From Flavobacterium chungbukense (GTDB taxonomy: Bacteria > Bacteroidota > Bacteroidia > Flavobacteriales > Flavobacteriaceae): 64,000 nt of DNA. The position numbers and the translations under genes are program-made. Location of the stretch: the NCBI RefSeq assembly GCF_020805785.1, contig NZ_JAJGZV010000006.1, positions 186,001-250,000 of the forward strand. Reading direction: 5' to 3'. Below, piece after piece: positions 9,601 through 18,874 of this stretch (the first letter of the stretch is position 1; each line of letters opens with the position of its first letter). The notes beneath the pieces were generated by a model. That model was not told where the DNA came from and did not search any database. It saw nothing but the letters and a program-made list of their open reading frames with translations.

Positions 9601-12600
9601 GCAAATTATGAAAACAGAATCTATTCTGAAGAAATTTATCCAGTTCAGAATCACGAAGCATTCATTAAAATTCCAGTAAAAAAAGAATTTCAAAGCGGCT
9701 TAACTATCGATTTCACAACGGTATTCGAGAATCAAAAATTTGATAATAATGTTCTTGTCATTTTAAAAAGTCAAAAACCAGAATTTAAATTTGATGTAGA
9801 AACATTTAGATCTAAAATTCAACCTGGAATTAACGAAAACTGGTCTTTTAAATTAAGCGGCACTGCTGCCAAAAAAGAATCGGAAGTTTTAGCTTCGATG
9901 TATGATAGTTCTTTAGATCAATTTACTACCAAAAACTGGGAAAGTTTAGGAATGAATGAATACCAATTTGGGCATAATTTCAAGTCACTGCTGGGCAACG
10001 AAAAAACACATACCACAATTGCCAATTTAAATAAGCCGTATAAACAAATTGAGCTTAAAAATGAATCTACAAAATTAATTTGGTTCGGATTTGATTTTGC
10101 CAACAATAGCAGTAATGTACTTTTTCTGCAAAGAGAATATCAAAGACAGCTGACCAAGAAAACTAAAAAGCCTTTACATGCCAAATTGATTTCTGGTGTT
10201 GTAACAGATTTGGCGAGTTTGCCAATTCCTGGTGTCAGTGTAACTATAAAAGATACGCAGCGAACTACCACAACTGATTTTGATGGTTATTACGAAATTG
10301 AAGCAAAAGAAAATGAAGAACTTGTTTTTTCTCTCATCGGATTTAAAAGCCAATCTGTAATAGTTTCTAAAAGCAAAACAATCGATTTTACTTTAAAAGA
10401 AGAACCAAACAATCTGGAAGAAGTTGTAGTGATGGGTTATGCTACTCAAAAAAAGATGTCAGTAACAGGCGCAGTTAGCAAAATGGTCAGTTCAGAATTT
10501 GTTCAGGAAGACAATTCAGTTTATAATACCGCTGATGCCTTAGCTGGAAAAGTACAAGGTATACAAATTAGAGGAGCAGCAAATGTTTCCGGAAAAGACC
10601 CTTTATATGTGGTTGATGGCAAAATTGTTAACGACATAAAGAACTTAAATCCGAAAGATATTCTTTCTGTTGATGTTTTAAAAGACAACAAAACAATTGC
10701 AATTTATGGTAGCAGAGCCGAAAATGGAGTTATAGTTATTACAACAAAAAGCGCAATGGAAGCTCTAACCCAAGTAAAAGCAAGAAAAAATCTTTCTGAA
10801 ACTGCTTTCTTTTTTCCGAATTTAAAAACAGATTCTAAAGGAAAAGTAAGTTTCAATTTTACTTCGCCAGAAGCTTTAACGGCTTGGAAACTTCGCTTGT
10901 TCGCACATAATAAAGAGGCTATTTCTGGTTATCTTGAAAAAAGTGTTATTACACAAAAAGAATTAATGGTGATGCCGAATTTCCCAAGATTCTTGAGAGA
11001 AAAAGACACAATTGTAATCAGCGCTAAAATTTCTAATGTTACCGCCGAAGCAAAAACCGGAATCGCAAGTTTACAGTTTTTCGATGCTGTAACCATGCAA
11101 CCAATTGATGCGAAAATGCTAAATGCAAAAAACATTAAAAACTTTAATGTTTCGGCTTACGGAAATACAACAGCAAACTGGACCATTACAATTCCAGAAG
11201 GTTTGCAAGGAATTCAATATCGAATTGTCGCTAAAGCTGATAATTTTTCGGATGGTGAAGAAAGTATTCTTCCAGTTTTGACCAATAATATGTTGGTTAC
11301 GGAAAGTATTCCGATTTGGGTTCGCGAGAATTCTACAAAAGAATACACTTTTGAAAACTTAAAAAACAACAATTCTACCACTTTAAAAAACCATCAATTC
11401 ACTTTAGAATATACTTCAAATCCAACTTGGCTTGCCATTGAATCTCTACCTTATTTAATGGAATATGAACATGAATGTGCCGAGCAGACTTTTGCGCGTT
11501 ATTATGCCAATGCTTTAGCTTCAGAACTCATTTTGAGTAATCCGAAGATTTCTAACATTTTTGAAGAGTGGAGAAAAAACGGAAAAGCAAATTCAAAACT
11601 AGAAGAAAACGAAGAATTAAAATCACTAATTCTAGCAGAAACTCCTTGGCTTAATGATGCTCAATCTGACAATGAAAAGAAAAAAAATTTAGCGCTTTTG
11701 TTTGATTTAGAAAAAATGAAAACTTCTCAAGAAGCAACTTTCCAAAAATTAAAACAAAAACAAAAACCATCTGGAGGATTTTCTTGGTTTGATGGCGGTT
11801 ATGAAAGCGAATTTATTACTCGACATATTCTGGCTGGCTTAGGTCATTTAGAAAAATTAAGCAAAAATAGTAATGCCAAAATTGATGAAATTACCAAAAC
11901 CGGAGTTTCATTTTTAGACACGAAGTTCTCAGAATATCATAGAACTAGAATCAAAAATTTAAAAGCAGCCGACAAACTAATCTGGATCAATCCGTATTCT
12001 GATCTTCATTATTTCTATACGAGAAGTTTTTATTTAGAAAAATATCCGCTCTCCGATACTTTAAAAAAAGCTTCAAAACTATATTTAGAAACGGCTAAAA
12101 AAGACTGGCTCAATTATTCTATTTATGAAAAAGGACTAGCAGCTTTGACTTTGAATCGTTTTGGAGAAAAAGAAAGTGCTAAAAAAATTATCGAGAGTTT
12201 AAAAGAAACCTCATCAAACAATGAAGATTGGGGAATGTACTGGATTTCAAATAAAGCGGGCTGGTACTGGTATCAGGCGCCGATAGAAACTCAGGCTTTA
12301 TTAATTGAGGCTTTCGCCGAAGTAAACAATGACACCAAATCTGTCGATGCAATGAAAGTTTGGTTATTGAAAAACAAACAAACTAAAAACTGGCCAACAA
12401 CAAAATCTACAACCGAAGCTGTTTATGCTTTACTAATGCAAGGAAACGATTGGCTTTCAGTAAAAGACAATACCGTTATTAAATTGGGAGATGAAAAAAT
12501 CTTAACCAAAAAATTAGCCGAAAATAAAAAAGAAGCCGAAACAGGTTACATCAAACTCAACTGGAAAGCTGACGAAGTAAAGAAAGAAATGGCTTCTATT

Positions 12601-13113
12601 AAAATTCAAAACAAATCAAAAGTTCCTGCTTTTGGTGGTGTCTATTGGCAATATTTTGAAGATTTAGATAAAATTAAAAACAATTCAGGATCAGTTTTAT
12701 CGGTTTCTAAAGAATTGTATTTGAAGAAAAACACTTTAAAAGGTGATGAACTTGAAAAAATAACAGCTTCAAATTCTTTAAAAACTGGAGATTTAGTTAC
12801 AGTTCGATTAATTATTACTGCCAAAGAAGATTCTGAATATATTCATTTGAAAGATATGCGAGCATCTTGTTTTGAACCTGTAAATGTGCTTTCTGAATAT
12901 CAGTATAAAGACAGTTTAGGATACTACATGAGCACAAAAGATGCTGCCACACATTTCTTCTTTGATCAAATCAATAAAGGAACTTATGTTTTAGAATATG
13001 AAATAAGAGTCAATAACGGCGGAGAATTCTCAAACGGAATTACAACTATTCAAAGTATGTATGCGCCGGAATTTGCAAGTCATACAAAAGGAATTCGAGT
13101 GAAGGTTCAATAA
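6634..13113 (+). CDS. Giant alpha-2-macroglobulin with embedded carboxypeptidase-regulatory and TonB plug domains
   Basis: The 2159-residue exported protein has a signal peptide at about 1-18. Residues about 20-540 are helical or macroglobulin-like and lack a clear family. An MG2-type domain begins near 560 (Tyr-Arg-Pro-Gly-Gln-Thr-Val-Tyr-Tyr-Lys-Gly at 572-582), followed by further macroglobulin domains. Residues 1186-1262 form a carboxypeptidase-like regulatory domain, and 1263-1373 a SusC-type plug (Val-Val-Val-Met-Gly-Tyr-Ala-Thr-Gln-Lys-Lys). The A2M domain follows from about 1390. The thioester signature Cys1615-Ala-Glu-Gln1618 retains both bond-forming residues, and an alpha-helical thioester domain leads to the C-terminus. 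Bacterial macroglobulins trap foreign proteases in the periplasm. The usual partner pbpC is absent from the window. The plug has no beta-barrel, so it is not a transporter. Confidence 0.88.
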   Translation: MKNIVFVFLLISTILFGQQNDKKWDNVIALENQGKVKSANEIVAKIYKKAIAQKDEVKMIKCFFYQSKYLQVVDENAQTKILNNLKTDINRVSAPSKAILNLVYAKCLTDYYKRNQYQIQSRTNTTELDDDFLTWTEKNFNTQIDLALKSSMENEAILKNTSLTKYDAIFDYPTIEKFKTLNLLNYVIAENISIQSQKIRSWEIQRADFLSSKKELLGSPNDFIKLNFDSVSNENLKITLKLYQKQEINNPTAENIWDRIQFLKRNIIDVDENYIQALIALQKKTDNILLLQNIQLEKASYLSENASKEINPDNNIKAVAILDSILQINNRSNAYKLALQKKENILLKSLSVQLQKYVYENENTRAFIQYKNVEKLKISFFKITNAQLIALSKSYIKKGEIRDTIVQTTKPVVSQSYTFTNKKDYLNYSTEIILPQLQIGSYLVYFESESDTQVQKATAFETVTVSNFIVLGTQSDNSESYQVLDRKTGKPLENLTINTQSFTNQTNKNGQAVFEKIKDKYFGYQPITLTTAKDTIYINKNYLSYNSQYKDKDDDKVDFKGKVNFYLDRAIYRPGQTVYYKGIAMQKINQKSSVVPFTTFKIIVEDPNNTEIKEFDVTTNEFGSFSGEFILPKTGLTGQFNIKAEEPEDYENDKVFDKEKEEHPFWEKVRFEYSENYFSVEEYKRPKFEVTFEPKKESFQVNQLVKVKGIAKAFAGSNISDAKVTYTVTRHTSFSRIYYTQFHDNEVLAAGETKTDASGKFTIDFTAVPSKNSDKEQLPIYNYQVKVTVTDINGEAHDANTSVKVGYHDLELNALIANEISTKNKNEVQLISTNLNGEFSAIKGEIKIYYLNPFSTKFKSRVFAKPDFATISDSDFEKLFPYENNENTKEKVTETLLFSRNIDTQKDKILALDFISDYKSGNYKIVFSAKDSFGNLIEKTSNFKLKQNKDKFDTSSLFSVTQTNLDAVKDGFVSLKITSTMPELYIIATANYENRIYSEEIYPVQNHEAFIKIPVKKEFQSGLTIDFTTVFENQKFDNNVLVILKSQKPEFKFDVETFRSKIQPGINENWSFKLSGTAAKKESEVLASMYDSSLDQFTTKNWESLGMNEYQFGHNFKSLLGNEKTHTTIANLNKPYKQIELKNESTKLIWFGFDFANNSSNVLFLQREYQRQLTKKTKKPLHAKLISGVVTDLASLPIPGVSVTIKDTQRTTTTDFDGYYEIEAKENEELVFSLIGFKSQSVIVSKSKTIDFTLKEEPNNLEEVVVMGYATQKKMSVTGAVSKMVSSEFVQEDNSVYNTADALAGKVQGIQIRGAANVSGKDPLYVVDGKIVNDIKNLNPKDILSVDVLKDNKTIAIYGSRAENGVIVITTKSAMEALTQVKARKNLSETAFFFPNLKTDSKGKVSFNFTSPEALTAWKLRLFAHNKEAISGYLEKSVITQKELMVMPNFPRFLREKDTIVISAKISNVTAEAKTGIASLQFFDAVTMQPIDAKMLNAKNIKNFNVSAYGNTTANWTITIPEGLQGIQYRIVAKADNFSDGEESILPVLTNNMLVTESIPIWVRENSTKEYTFENLKNNNSTTLKNHQFTLEYTSNPTWLAIESLPYLMEYEHECAEQTFARYYANALASELILSNPKISNIFEEWRKNGKANSKLEENEELKSLILAETPWLNDAQSDNEKKKNLALLFDLEKMKTSQEATFQKLKQKQKPSGGFSWFDGGYESEFITRHILAGLGHLEKLSKNSNAKIDEITKTGVSFLDTKFSEYHRTRIKNLKAADKLIWINPYSDLHYFYTRSFYLEKYPLSDTLKKASKLYLETAKKDWLNYSIYEKGLAALTLNRFGEKESAKKIIESLKETSSNNEDWGMYWISNKAGWYWYQAPIETQALLIEAFAEVNNDTKSVDAMKVWLLKNKQTKNWPTTKSTTEAVYALLMQGNDWLSVKDNTVIKLGDEKILTKKLAENKKEAETGYIKLNWKADEVKKEMASIKIQNKSKVPAFGGVYWQYFEDLDKIKNNSGSVLSVSKELYLKKNTLKGDELEKITASNSLKTGDLVTVRLIITAKEDSEYIHLKDMRASCFEPVNVLSEYQYKDSLGYYMSTKDAATHFFFDQINKGTYVLEYEIRVNNGGEFSNGITTIQSMYAPEFASHTKGIRVKVQ

Positions 13114-13134
13114 GTTTATCAGTCAAGTGAAGTT

Positions 13135-13200
13135 TGTCAGTCTGAGCGAAGTCGAAGACACGTTCCAATTGGCAAGCCTTCGACTTCGCTCAGGATGACA
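13135..13200. repeat. Intergenic palindromic repeat (GAGCGAAGTCGAAG family)
   Basis: Perfect 16-bp inverted repeat CTGAGCGAAGTCGAAG (13142-13157) with CTTCGACTTCGCTCAG (13178-13193), framed by GTCAG and TGACA. The same arm sequence recurs at 55897-56005, so this is a dispersed repeat family. Confidence 0.75.
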
Positions 13201-13243
13201 TTCTATTTCAAAATTAGCTTTTGTCAAGAAATCAAACAATAAA

Positions 13244-13274
13244 AAACCCGATAGATTTTAAATCTATCGGGTTT
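13244..13274. terminator. Bidirectional terminator between macroglobulin and S46 peptidase genes
   Basis: Stem of 15 bp beginning AAACCCGATAGATTT with its exact reverse complement, A-rich on the left and T-rich on the right, in the gap between two convergent genes. Confidence 0.75.
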
Positions 13275-13295
13275 AATTTTATAAAGAAATTGAGA

Positions 13296-15440
13296 TTATT
13301 TAGCAATCGTCAATTCGTCAATAATGTTTTTAGCACCAGCGTATTTGTCGATAATCCAAAGTACGTAACGAATATCTACGTTGATCGTTCTTTGTAATTT
13401 AGAATCAAAAATAACGTCTCCAGCCATGGCTTCGATGTTACCGTCAAAAGCAATTCCGATTAATTCTCCTTTTCCGTTAAGAACTGGCGAACCTGAATTT
13501 CCACCTGTAATATCGTTATCCGTTAAAAAGTTTACTGGCATATATCCTGCTTTATCAGCATATTGTCCGAAATCTTTTTTCTTGTTCAATTCTAATAAAC
13601 GAGCTGGCAAGTCAAATTCCTGATCTCCTGCTTTGTATTTTTTAACCATACTTTCCATTGTTGTATAGTTATTAATTTTAGCATCATTACGAGGATCTGC
13701 AGGTAAAGCACGAACTTTTCCGTAAGTCAATCTCAAAGTAGAGTTTGCATCTGGATATTGAATTGCATTTAATTTTGATTCTCTTAATCCTTCAACCAAT
13801 TTGCGGAAAGCAGTTGCAAAACCATCATCTGCTTTTGCCTGATCGTCTGTTTTAGCACGGTATTTAGTCATCAAATCATTAGAGATAATGTACAATGGAT
13901 CGTGTACAATCGCCAATGGTTTTGGATCTGCTAAAAATCCTAATACTTTTTCTTTAGTTGTAAAGTAACTTTGTTCTGTTGCTTTTGCTACATCAGCAGT
14001 AAAGTCTCCATTATTAGCCGTTTTCATTTTTGCAATTTCTGGAGCAAGTCCGTACTCAGCAGCTTTAGCAGCGTATAAATTCAATTGAGCAGTCAAAACA
14101 TCTTTTTCTAATGGCGCGTAAAATTCGCCATAAATGCTTTCGATCATTGCATTTATTTTAGGAAGCATTTCTGCTTTCTTAGCATCATTTTCTTTGTAAT
14201 ATGCAATTAAGGCATTTCCTAAACTAGCGGGTGCGCTTGCATAACTAGAAGTACGTAAAAGCTGGATCAGATAATTATCGTGACGTGCTTTTAAGTTTGT
14301 TTCTCTGTAATAATCGTTTATTGTCGGAATTACATTTTCATACTTTTCTTTATTTGCAGGTTTACTTGCCCACTCATAAAATTTATCTTCTTGTTCTGCT
14401 TTAGCATCGACTGTTCCCGCTTTTGTTAGAGCATCAATCATACCTTGACGGTTTTTCCAGTAGTTTGCAGTCGAAGCATATTTAGAAGCATATTGTAAAC
14501 GAACAGTATCATCTTTATCCATATACTTTTTCATTTGGTCCATTCCGGTTTTAGCACCTTCAACCCAAGCAGGATAAGCATATTTAATGTTTTGTTCGAT
14601 TCCACCAGCAGGCATCCAACGGTTTGTTCTACCTGGATATCCTAAAATCATTGCAAAATCATTTTCTTTTACTCCTTTGATACTTACAGGTAAATAATGT
14701 TTTGGTTGCAATGGCACATTATCTTTAGAATAAGCTGCAGGATTTGCGTCTTTATCGGCATAAACTCTAAACATCGAGAAATCTCCCGTTTGACGAGGCC
14801 ATTCCCAGTTGTCTGTATCACCACCAAATTTACCAACACTTTCTGGAGGAGTACCTACTAAACGAACATCTGTGTAATCTTGGTAAACAAAATAGTAATA
14901 TTCATTCCCCTGAAAGAAAGGGCGAACAGAAACCGTATATTTTCCATTTTCACTATTTTCTTTTTCAATTAAAGCGATTTCCTGCTGAATGATTTTGTTT
15001 CTTTCTGTTTCTGTCATCGTATCATTTACTTTAGACAAAATTCTTTTTGAAACATCATCCATACGAACAAAGAAACGAACGTATAACGATTTAGGCTTTA
15101 ATTCCTCCGAACGATTTTTTGCCCAAAAACCATTTTTTAAATGATTTTGCTCTGCAGTCGAAAGTTCTGCAATTGCACTATAACCACAGTGGTGGTTTGT
15201 TAAAACCAATCCGCTTTTAGAAACGATTTCAGCTGTACAACCTCCATTAAATTGTACAATCGCATCTTTTAAACTATGATGGTTAATACTATAAATTTCT
15301 TCGGCTGTCAATTGCAAGCCCATTTTTTCCATATCTCTATGGTTTAATCTTTCGATAAACATCAGGAACCACATCCCTTCATCAGCTCTCATAGGAAAAG
15401 CCATAAGGCACATGGTCAAGAATAAAATTACTTTTTTCAT
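13296..15440 (-). CDS. S46 family dipeptidyl-peptidase, DPP7-like
   Basis: The 714-residue exported serine peptidase has a signal peptide at about 1-19. The chymotrypsin-like His motif Thr-Asn-His-His-Cys-Gly gives catalytic His84, and Gly-Gly-Asn-Ser-Gly-Ser-Pro gives Ser649. Between them lies the large helical domain typical of S46. Eighteen residues after the serine, where DPP11 enzymes carry an Arg that selects acidic P1 residues, this protein has Gly667 (Phe-Asp-Gly-Asn). That favours the DPP7 type, which removes dipeptides after hydrophobic residues. These enzymes feed peptides to the cell from the periplasm. Convergent with the macroglobulin gene. Confidence 0.92.
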   Translation of the reverse strand: MKKVILFLTMCLMAFPMRADEGMWFLMFIERLNHRDMEKMGLQLTAEEIYSINHHSLKDAIVQFNGGCTAEIVSKSGLVLTNHHCGYSAIAELSTAEQNHLKNGFWAKNRSEELKPKSLYVRFFVRMDDVSKRILSKVNDTMTETERNKIIQQEIALIEKENSENGKYTVSVRPFFQGNEYYYFVYQDYTDVRLVGTPPESVGKFGGDTDNWEWPRQTGDFSMFRVYADKDANPAAYSKDNVPLQPKHYLPVSIKGVKENDFAMILGYPGRTNRWMPAGGIEQNIKYAYPAWVEGAKTGMDQMKKYMDKDDTVRLQYASKYASTANYWKNRQGMIDALTKAGTVDAKAEQEDKFYEWASKPANKEKYENVIPTINDYYRETNLKARHDNYLIQLLRTSSYASAPASLGNALIAYYKENDAKKAEMLPKINAMIESIYGEFYAPLEKDVLTAQLNLYAAKAAEYGLAPEIAKMKTANNGDFTADVAKATEQSYFTTKEKVLGFLADPKPLAIVHDPLYIISNDLMTKYRAKTDDQAKADDGFATAFRKLVEGLRESKLNAIQYPDANSTLRLTYGKVRALPADPRNDAKINNYTTMESMVKKYKAGDQEFDLPARLLELNKKKDFGQYADKAGYMPVNFLTDNDITGGNSGSPVLNGKGELIGIAFDGNIEAMAGDVIFDSKLQRTINVDIRYVLWIIDKYAGAKNIIDELTIAK

Positions 15441-15564
15441 GTTATTTTGTTTAAGTGATGCGAATATAAGCCATTTTAGCAGTTATCTCAACTTAAACAA
15501 TCTTAAAATTAAAAATGAGGGTAGATTTTTAGCAGTTTATTACGAATTTAACATTAAAAAACAA

Positions 15565-15594
15565 AAAAGGTGCTCTGAGAACAGAACACCTTTT
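15565..15594 (-). terminator. Terminator of obgE
   Basis: Hairpin AAAAGGTG / CACCTTTT with an inner TCTG / CAGA pairing, located 21 bp after the obgE stop and ending in T on the minus strand. Confidence 0.75.
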
Positions 15595-15614
15595 AAATAT
15601 TTAAGTAAGCTATA

Positions 15615-16616
15615 TTATTCGTTAAGCATTTTCCAAAGTTTGTCTTTCAAATCTGTTAAACCTTGTTGGGCAACAGACGAAATAAACATATACGGAACAC
15701 CTTTGAAGGTTACATCTAATTCGGCTTTTAATTCCGCTTTTAATTCATCATCCAACATATCGCATTTTGAAATAACGACAAGACGTTCTTTGTCTAACAT
15801 TTCCGGATTGTATTTCGTTAACTCATTAACTAAAATATCATATTCTCCTTTAATATCTGGCGTATCAACAGGAACTAAAAACAGTAATGTTGAGTTACGC
15901 TCGATATGACGTAAGAAATAATGTCCTAAACCTTTTCCTTCTGCAGCGCCTTCAATAATTCCTGGAATATCTGCAATTACAAAAGATTGAAAATCTCTAT
16001 AAGCAACAATTCCTAAATTTGGTTTTAAAGTTGTAAAAGGATAATCTGCAATTTTTGGTTTTGCCGAAGTCAATACAGACAATAAAGTAGATTTTCCTGC
16101 ATTTGGAAAACCAACTAAACCAACATCTGCCAAAACTTTAAGTTCTAGAATCACATCCATCTCTATTCCAAGCAAACCTGGCTGCGCATAACGAGGCGTT
16201 TGGTTTGTCGAACTTCTAAAATGCCAGTTTCCTAAACCTCCTTTTCCTCCTCTTGCCAGAATCTGTTTTTCTCCGTGTTCTGTAATTTCAAAAAGTGTTT
16301 CTCCAGTTTCTTTGTCTTTTACAACAGTTCCTAATGGCACTTCAATAATTTTATCCTCTCCGTCTGCTCCCGTACTACGATCTCCACCGCCATCTCCACC
16401 GTGTCCAGCTTTAATGTGACGCGCAAACTTTAAGTGAAATAATGTCCAGAGTCCTTTATTCCCAACTAAATATACATGTCCTCCACGGCCTCCATCTCCT
16501 CCGTCTGGACCACCTTTTTCAATAAATTTCTCTCTATGTAAATGCGTAGATCCTTTTCCTCCTTTTCCGGAAGAAACATATATCTTAACGTAATCTACAA
16601 AATTCCCTTCTGTCAT
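15615..16616 (-). CDS. obgE: GTPase Obg/CgtA
   Basis: The 333-residue protein has the N-terminal glycine-rich Obg fold (residues 1 to about 160, with repeated Gly-Gly-Lys-Gly and Gly-Gly-Asp-Gly-Gly). The G domain follows, with the P-loop Gly-Phe-Pro-Asn-Ala-Gly-Lys-Ser at 169-176, Asp-Ile-Pro-Gly as G3 and Ser-Lys-Cys-Asp as G4. Obg proteins act in late 50S ribosome assembly and stress responses. The variable C-terminal extension of some Obg proteins is absent, as usual in Bacteroidetes. On the same strand as adk and hpt but separated from adk by the CNNM gene. Confidence 0.97.
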   Translation of the reverse strand: MTEGNFVDYVKIYVSSGKGGKGSTHLHREKFIEKGGPDGGDGGRGGHVYLVGNKGLWTLFHLKFARHIKAGHGGDGGGDRSTGADGEDKIIEVPLGTVVKDKETGETLFEITEHGEKQILARGGKGGLGNWHFRSSTNQTPRYAQPGLLGIEMDVILELKVLADVGLVGFPNAGKSTLLSVLTSAKPKIADYPFTTLKPNLGIVAYRDFQSFVIADIPGIIEGAAEGKGLGHYFLRHIERNSTLLFLVPVDTPDIKGEYDILVNELTKYNPEMLDKERLVVISKCDMLDDELKAELKAELDVTFKGVPYMFISSVAQQGLTDLKDKLWKMLNE

Positions 16617-16756
16617 TTTTCTGAATTTCAGATTTTAGATTTCAGATTTTAGATTACTCCAAATTCTCTATCTAAATTCTATTGTTTTTGTATTCTCTCT
16701 CAATTTCAATTTCAGCGCAAACTGTTACTGAAAACTGCGACTGAAAACTATTTTAT

Positions 16757-18031
16757 TTACTCTTTAAGCGCTTTTACAAGCACTTTATCAATTTTTACGC
16801 CGTCCATGTCGACAACTTCTAAAACGAATTTCTGCCAAACTAGTTTCTCTCCTTCTTTTGGAATATGTGAAAGTTCCGTCATAATCATTCCGCTTACGGT
16901 ATTTACTTCGTAATCGTTTGTTAATTCGTCTAATTCAAAATAGGTTAAGAAATCATGTAACGAATAATGTCCGTCTACTAACCATGAACCATCTTCTCTT
17001 TCTATCAGCTGGAATTCGTCTTTATAAAATTCTGAAGCATCTCCAACTAAAGCTTCTAGAATATCGTTCAAAGTAATCATACCTTGAAAAACACCATATT
17101 CATCTGAAACTAATGCATAATGAACTCCTGTTTTTTTGAAATTTTCTAAAGCTTTATAAGCCGTAGTTTGTTCCATTAAATAAGGCGCATCGGACATGAT
17201 TGCAGATAAATCGAAATTATCTTTTTCTAAATTCGCGAAGATATTTTTAAGTGTTACTACTCCAACAATATCATCATAATTATCATTGTAAACTGGATAA
17301 ACGGCATGTAAATCTTGAACTACTAATTCTTTGATTTTTTCTTTGGTTTCTTTTAATGGCAACATGTCAACTGACTTACGGTGCGTCATTAAAGAATTTA
17401 CTTTTCGGTCTCCAATATGAAAAACACGTTCCACAATATCTTGTTCAATTTCTTGAACTTCTCCTACTTCAGTTCCTTCTTTAATAATAGCTTTAATTTC
17501 TTCTTCCGTAACTTTTCCGTCAGCAGTTGGTTTTATCTGAAAAACATTTAATAAAAAATCTGTCGATGAAGTTAACAACCAAATAAATGGTGCTGTTATT
17601 ATGGAAATTACTTTCATTGGCATTGCTACCATTTTTGCAATTGCTTCTGGATAGTTTAATCCGATTCGTTTTGGAAGCAATTCTCCTAAAACTAATGAAA
17701 AGAAAGTTAAAACTACAACCACAATTCCAACTGCAACTGAATGTGCATAAGGTTTTAAAACTGCAAAACCTGCCACAAAAAGCTCAACATCTGCTGTGAT
17801 CTTATCTCCAGAATAAATACCCGTTAAAATTCCAATTAAGGTAATTCCAATTTGTACTGTAGACAAAAATTTATTTGGAGAATTGGCTAAATCAAGTGCT
17901 GTTTTAGCACTTTTATTACCCTTTTTTGCTGCGGTTTCCAACCTGTTTTTACGGGCAGAAATCAATGCAATTTCAGACATGGAGAAAACTCCGTTTAAAA
18001 GAATTAGAAAAAATATAATTAGTATTTCCAA
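16757..18031 (-). CDS. CNNM/CorC-type membrane protein with CBS domains
   Basis: The 424-residue protein has an N-terminal CNNM (DUF21) membrane domain of about 190 residues with four hydrophobic segments. A pair of CBS domains follows at about 205-335, and a CorC_HlyC domain forms the C-terminus from about 345. Proteins of this build are linked to magnesium or cobalt efflux, although many are annotated as haemolysins. It is flanked by obgE and adk on the same strand, with 140 bp and 203 bp gaps, so it may have its own promoter. Confidence 0.9.
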   Translation of the reverse strand: MEILIIFFLILLNGVFSMSEIALISARKNRLETAAKKGNKSAKTALDLANSPNKFLSTVQIGITLIGILTGIYSGDKITADVELFVAGFAVLKPYAHSVAVGIVVVVLTFFSLVLGELLPKRIGLNYPEAIAKMVAMPMKVISIITAPFIWLLTSSTDFLLNVFQIKPTADGKVTEEEIKAIIKEGTEVGEVQEIEQDIVERVFHIGDRKVNSLMTHRKSVDMLPLKETKEKIKELVVQDLHAVYPVYNDNYDDIVGVVTLKNIFANLEKDNFDLSAIMSDAPYLMEQTTAYKALENFKKTGVHYALVSDEYGVFQGMITLNDILEALVGDASEFYKDEFQLIEREDGSWLVDGHYSLHDFLTYFELDELTNDYEVNTVSGMIMTELSHIPKEGEKLVWQKFVLEVVDMDGVKIDKVLVKALKE

Positions 18032-18189
18032 TTGATTGTGGATTCGTTATAAAATGGTCTCGTTAAATATAATTTGCAATCTTATTATTATGGCTGTGAA
18101 TTAAAAAACTAATTTTTCTAACCCAAAAACATCGATTGTCAAAAACATTTGAAAAGCCCGTTTTAGAGTTAGAAAAATAGTTTTTTTTT

Positions 18190-18216
18190 TCGTCCCGACA
18201 ACTATCGGGATGAAAC
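18190..18216. repeat. Short palindromic repeat (CCCGATAG-type)
   Basis: CCCGACAACTATCGGG is an imperfect hairpin between the CNNM and adk genes. A perfect relative, CCCGATAGCTATCGGG, occurs near 43830, so it seems to be a dispersed small repeat; it may also terminate adk transcripts. Confidence 0.45.
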
Positions 18217-18234
18217 GTACAGCTTAAAAAGCTT

Positions 18235-18807
18235 CTACAAATTATCTATAACTGACGTTAAGCGCTCTGTAATTTGTTCAATTGTTCCGATACCGTCTAC
18301 GGCATGAAACTTATTTTGTTCTTTGTAATATCCAATAAGTGGAGCTGTTTTCTCATTGTATTCCTGATATCTTACACGAATTTTCTCTTCGTCTTGATCA
18401 TCAGCTCTTCCGCTTGTTTTTCCTCTTTCAAGTAAACGTGCAACCAAAATTTCATCATCAGCTTCTAAAGCGATTGTAGCTGTTACGCTTGATCCAATTG
18501 TTGGCAAAAATTTATCTAAAGCTTCAGCCTGATTGATTGTTCTTGGATATCCGTCGAACAAAAATCCTGCTGTATCTGGGTGTTTTTTTACCTCATCAAT
18601 TAACATTGCAGTTGTTACTTCGCATGGAACTAATTCTCCATTGTCCATAAAAACTCTTGCTTTTTTTCCTAGTTCAGTATCATTTTTTAAATTAAAACGA
18701 AAAATATCTCCAGTTGAAAGGTGTGTTAAATTGTATTTTTCTTTTAAAAATTCTGCCTGAGTTCCTTTTCCTGCACCAGGCTTTCCAAATAAAACGATGT
18801 TAATCAT
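18235..18807 (-). CDS. adk: Adenylate kinase
   Basis: The 190-residue kinase interconverts AMP, ADP and ATP. The P-loop Gly-Lys-Pro-Gly-Ala-Gly-Lys-Gly-Thr is at 8-16. The AMP-binding Ser-Thr-Gly-Asp and Asp-Gly-Tyr-Pro-Arg motifs follow, and then a short LID (Glu-Arg-Gly-Lys-Thr-Ser-Gly-Arg-Ala-Asp-Asp) without the zinc-binding cysteines of long-LID enzymes. It lies 67 bp downstream of hpt on the same strand, a purine-salvage pairing. Confidence 0.97.
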   Translation of the reverse strand: MINIVLFGKPGAGKGTQAEFLKEKYNLTHLSTGDIFRFNLKNDTELGKKARVFMDNGELVPCEVTTAMLIDEVKKHPDTAGFLFDGYPRTINQAEALDKFLPTIGSSVTATIALEADDEILVARLLERGKTSGRADDQDEEKIRVRYQEYNEKTAPLIGYYKEQNKFHAVDGIGTIEQITERLTSVIDNL

Positions 18808-18874
18808 AATTGAAATGAGTGTTGTTACTTCTTATTTTCCAGAAGTCTTTAAATGAATATATAGTTGTGTTTTG

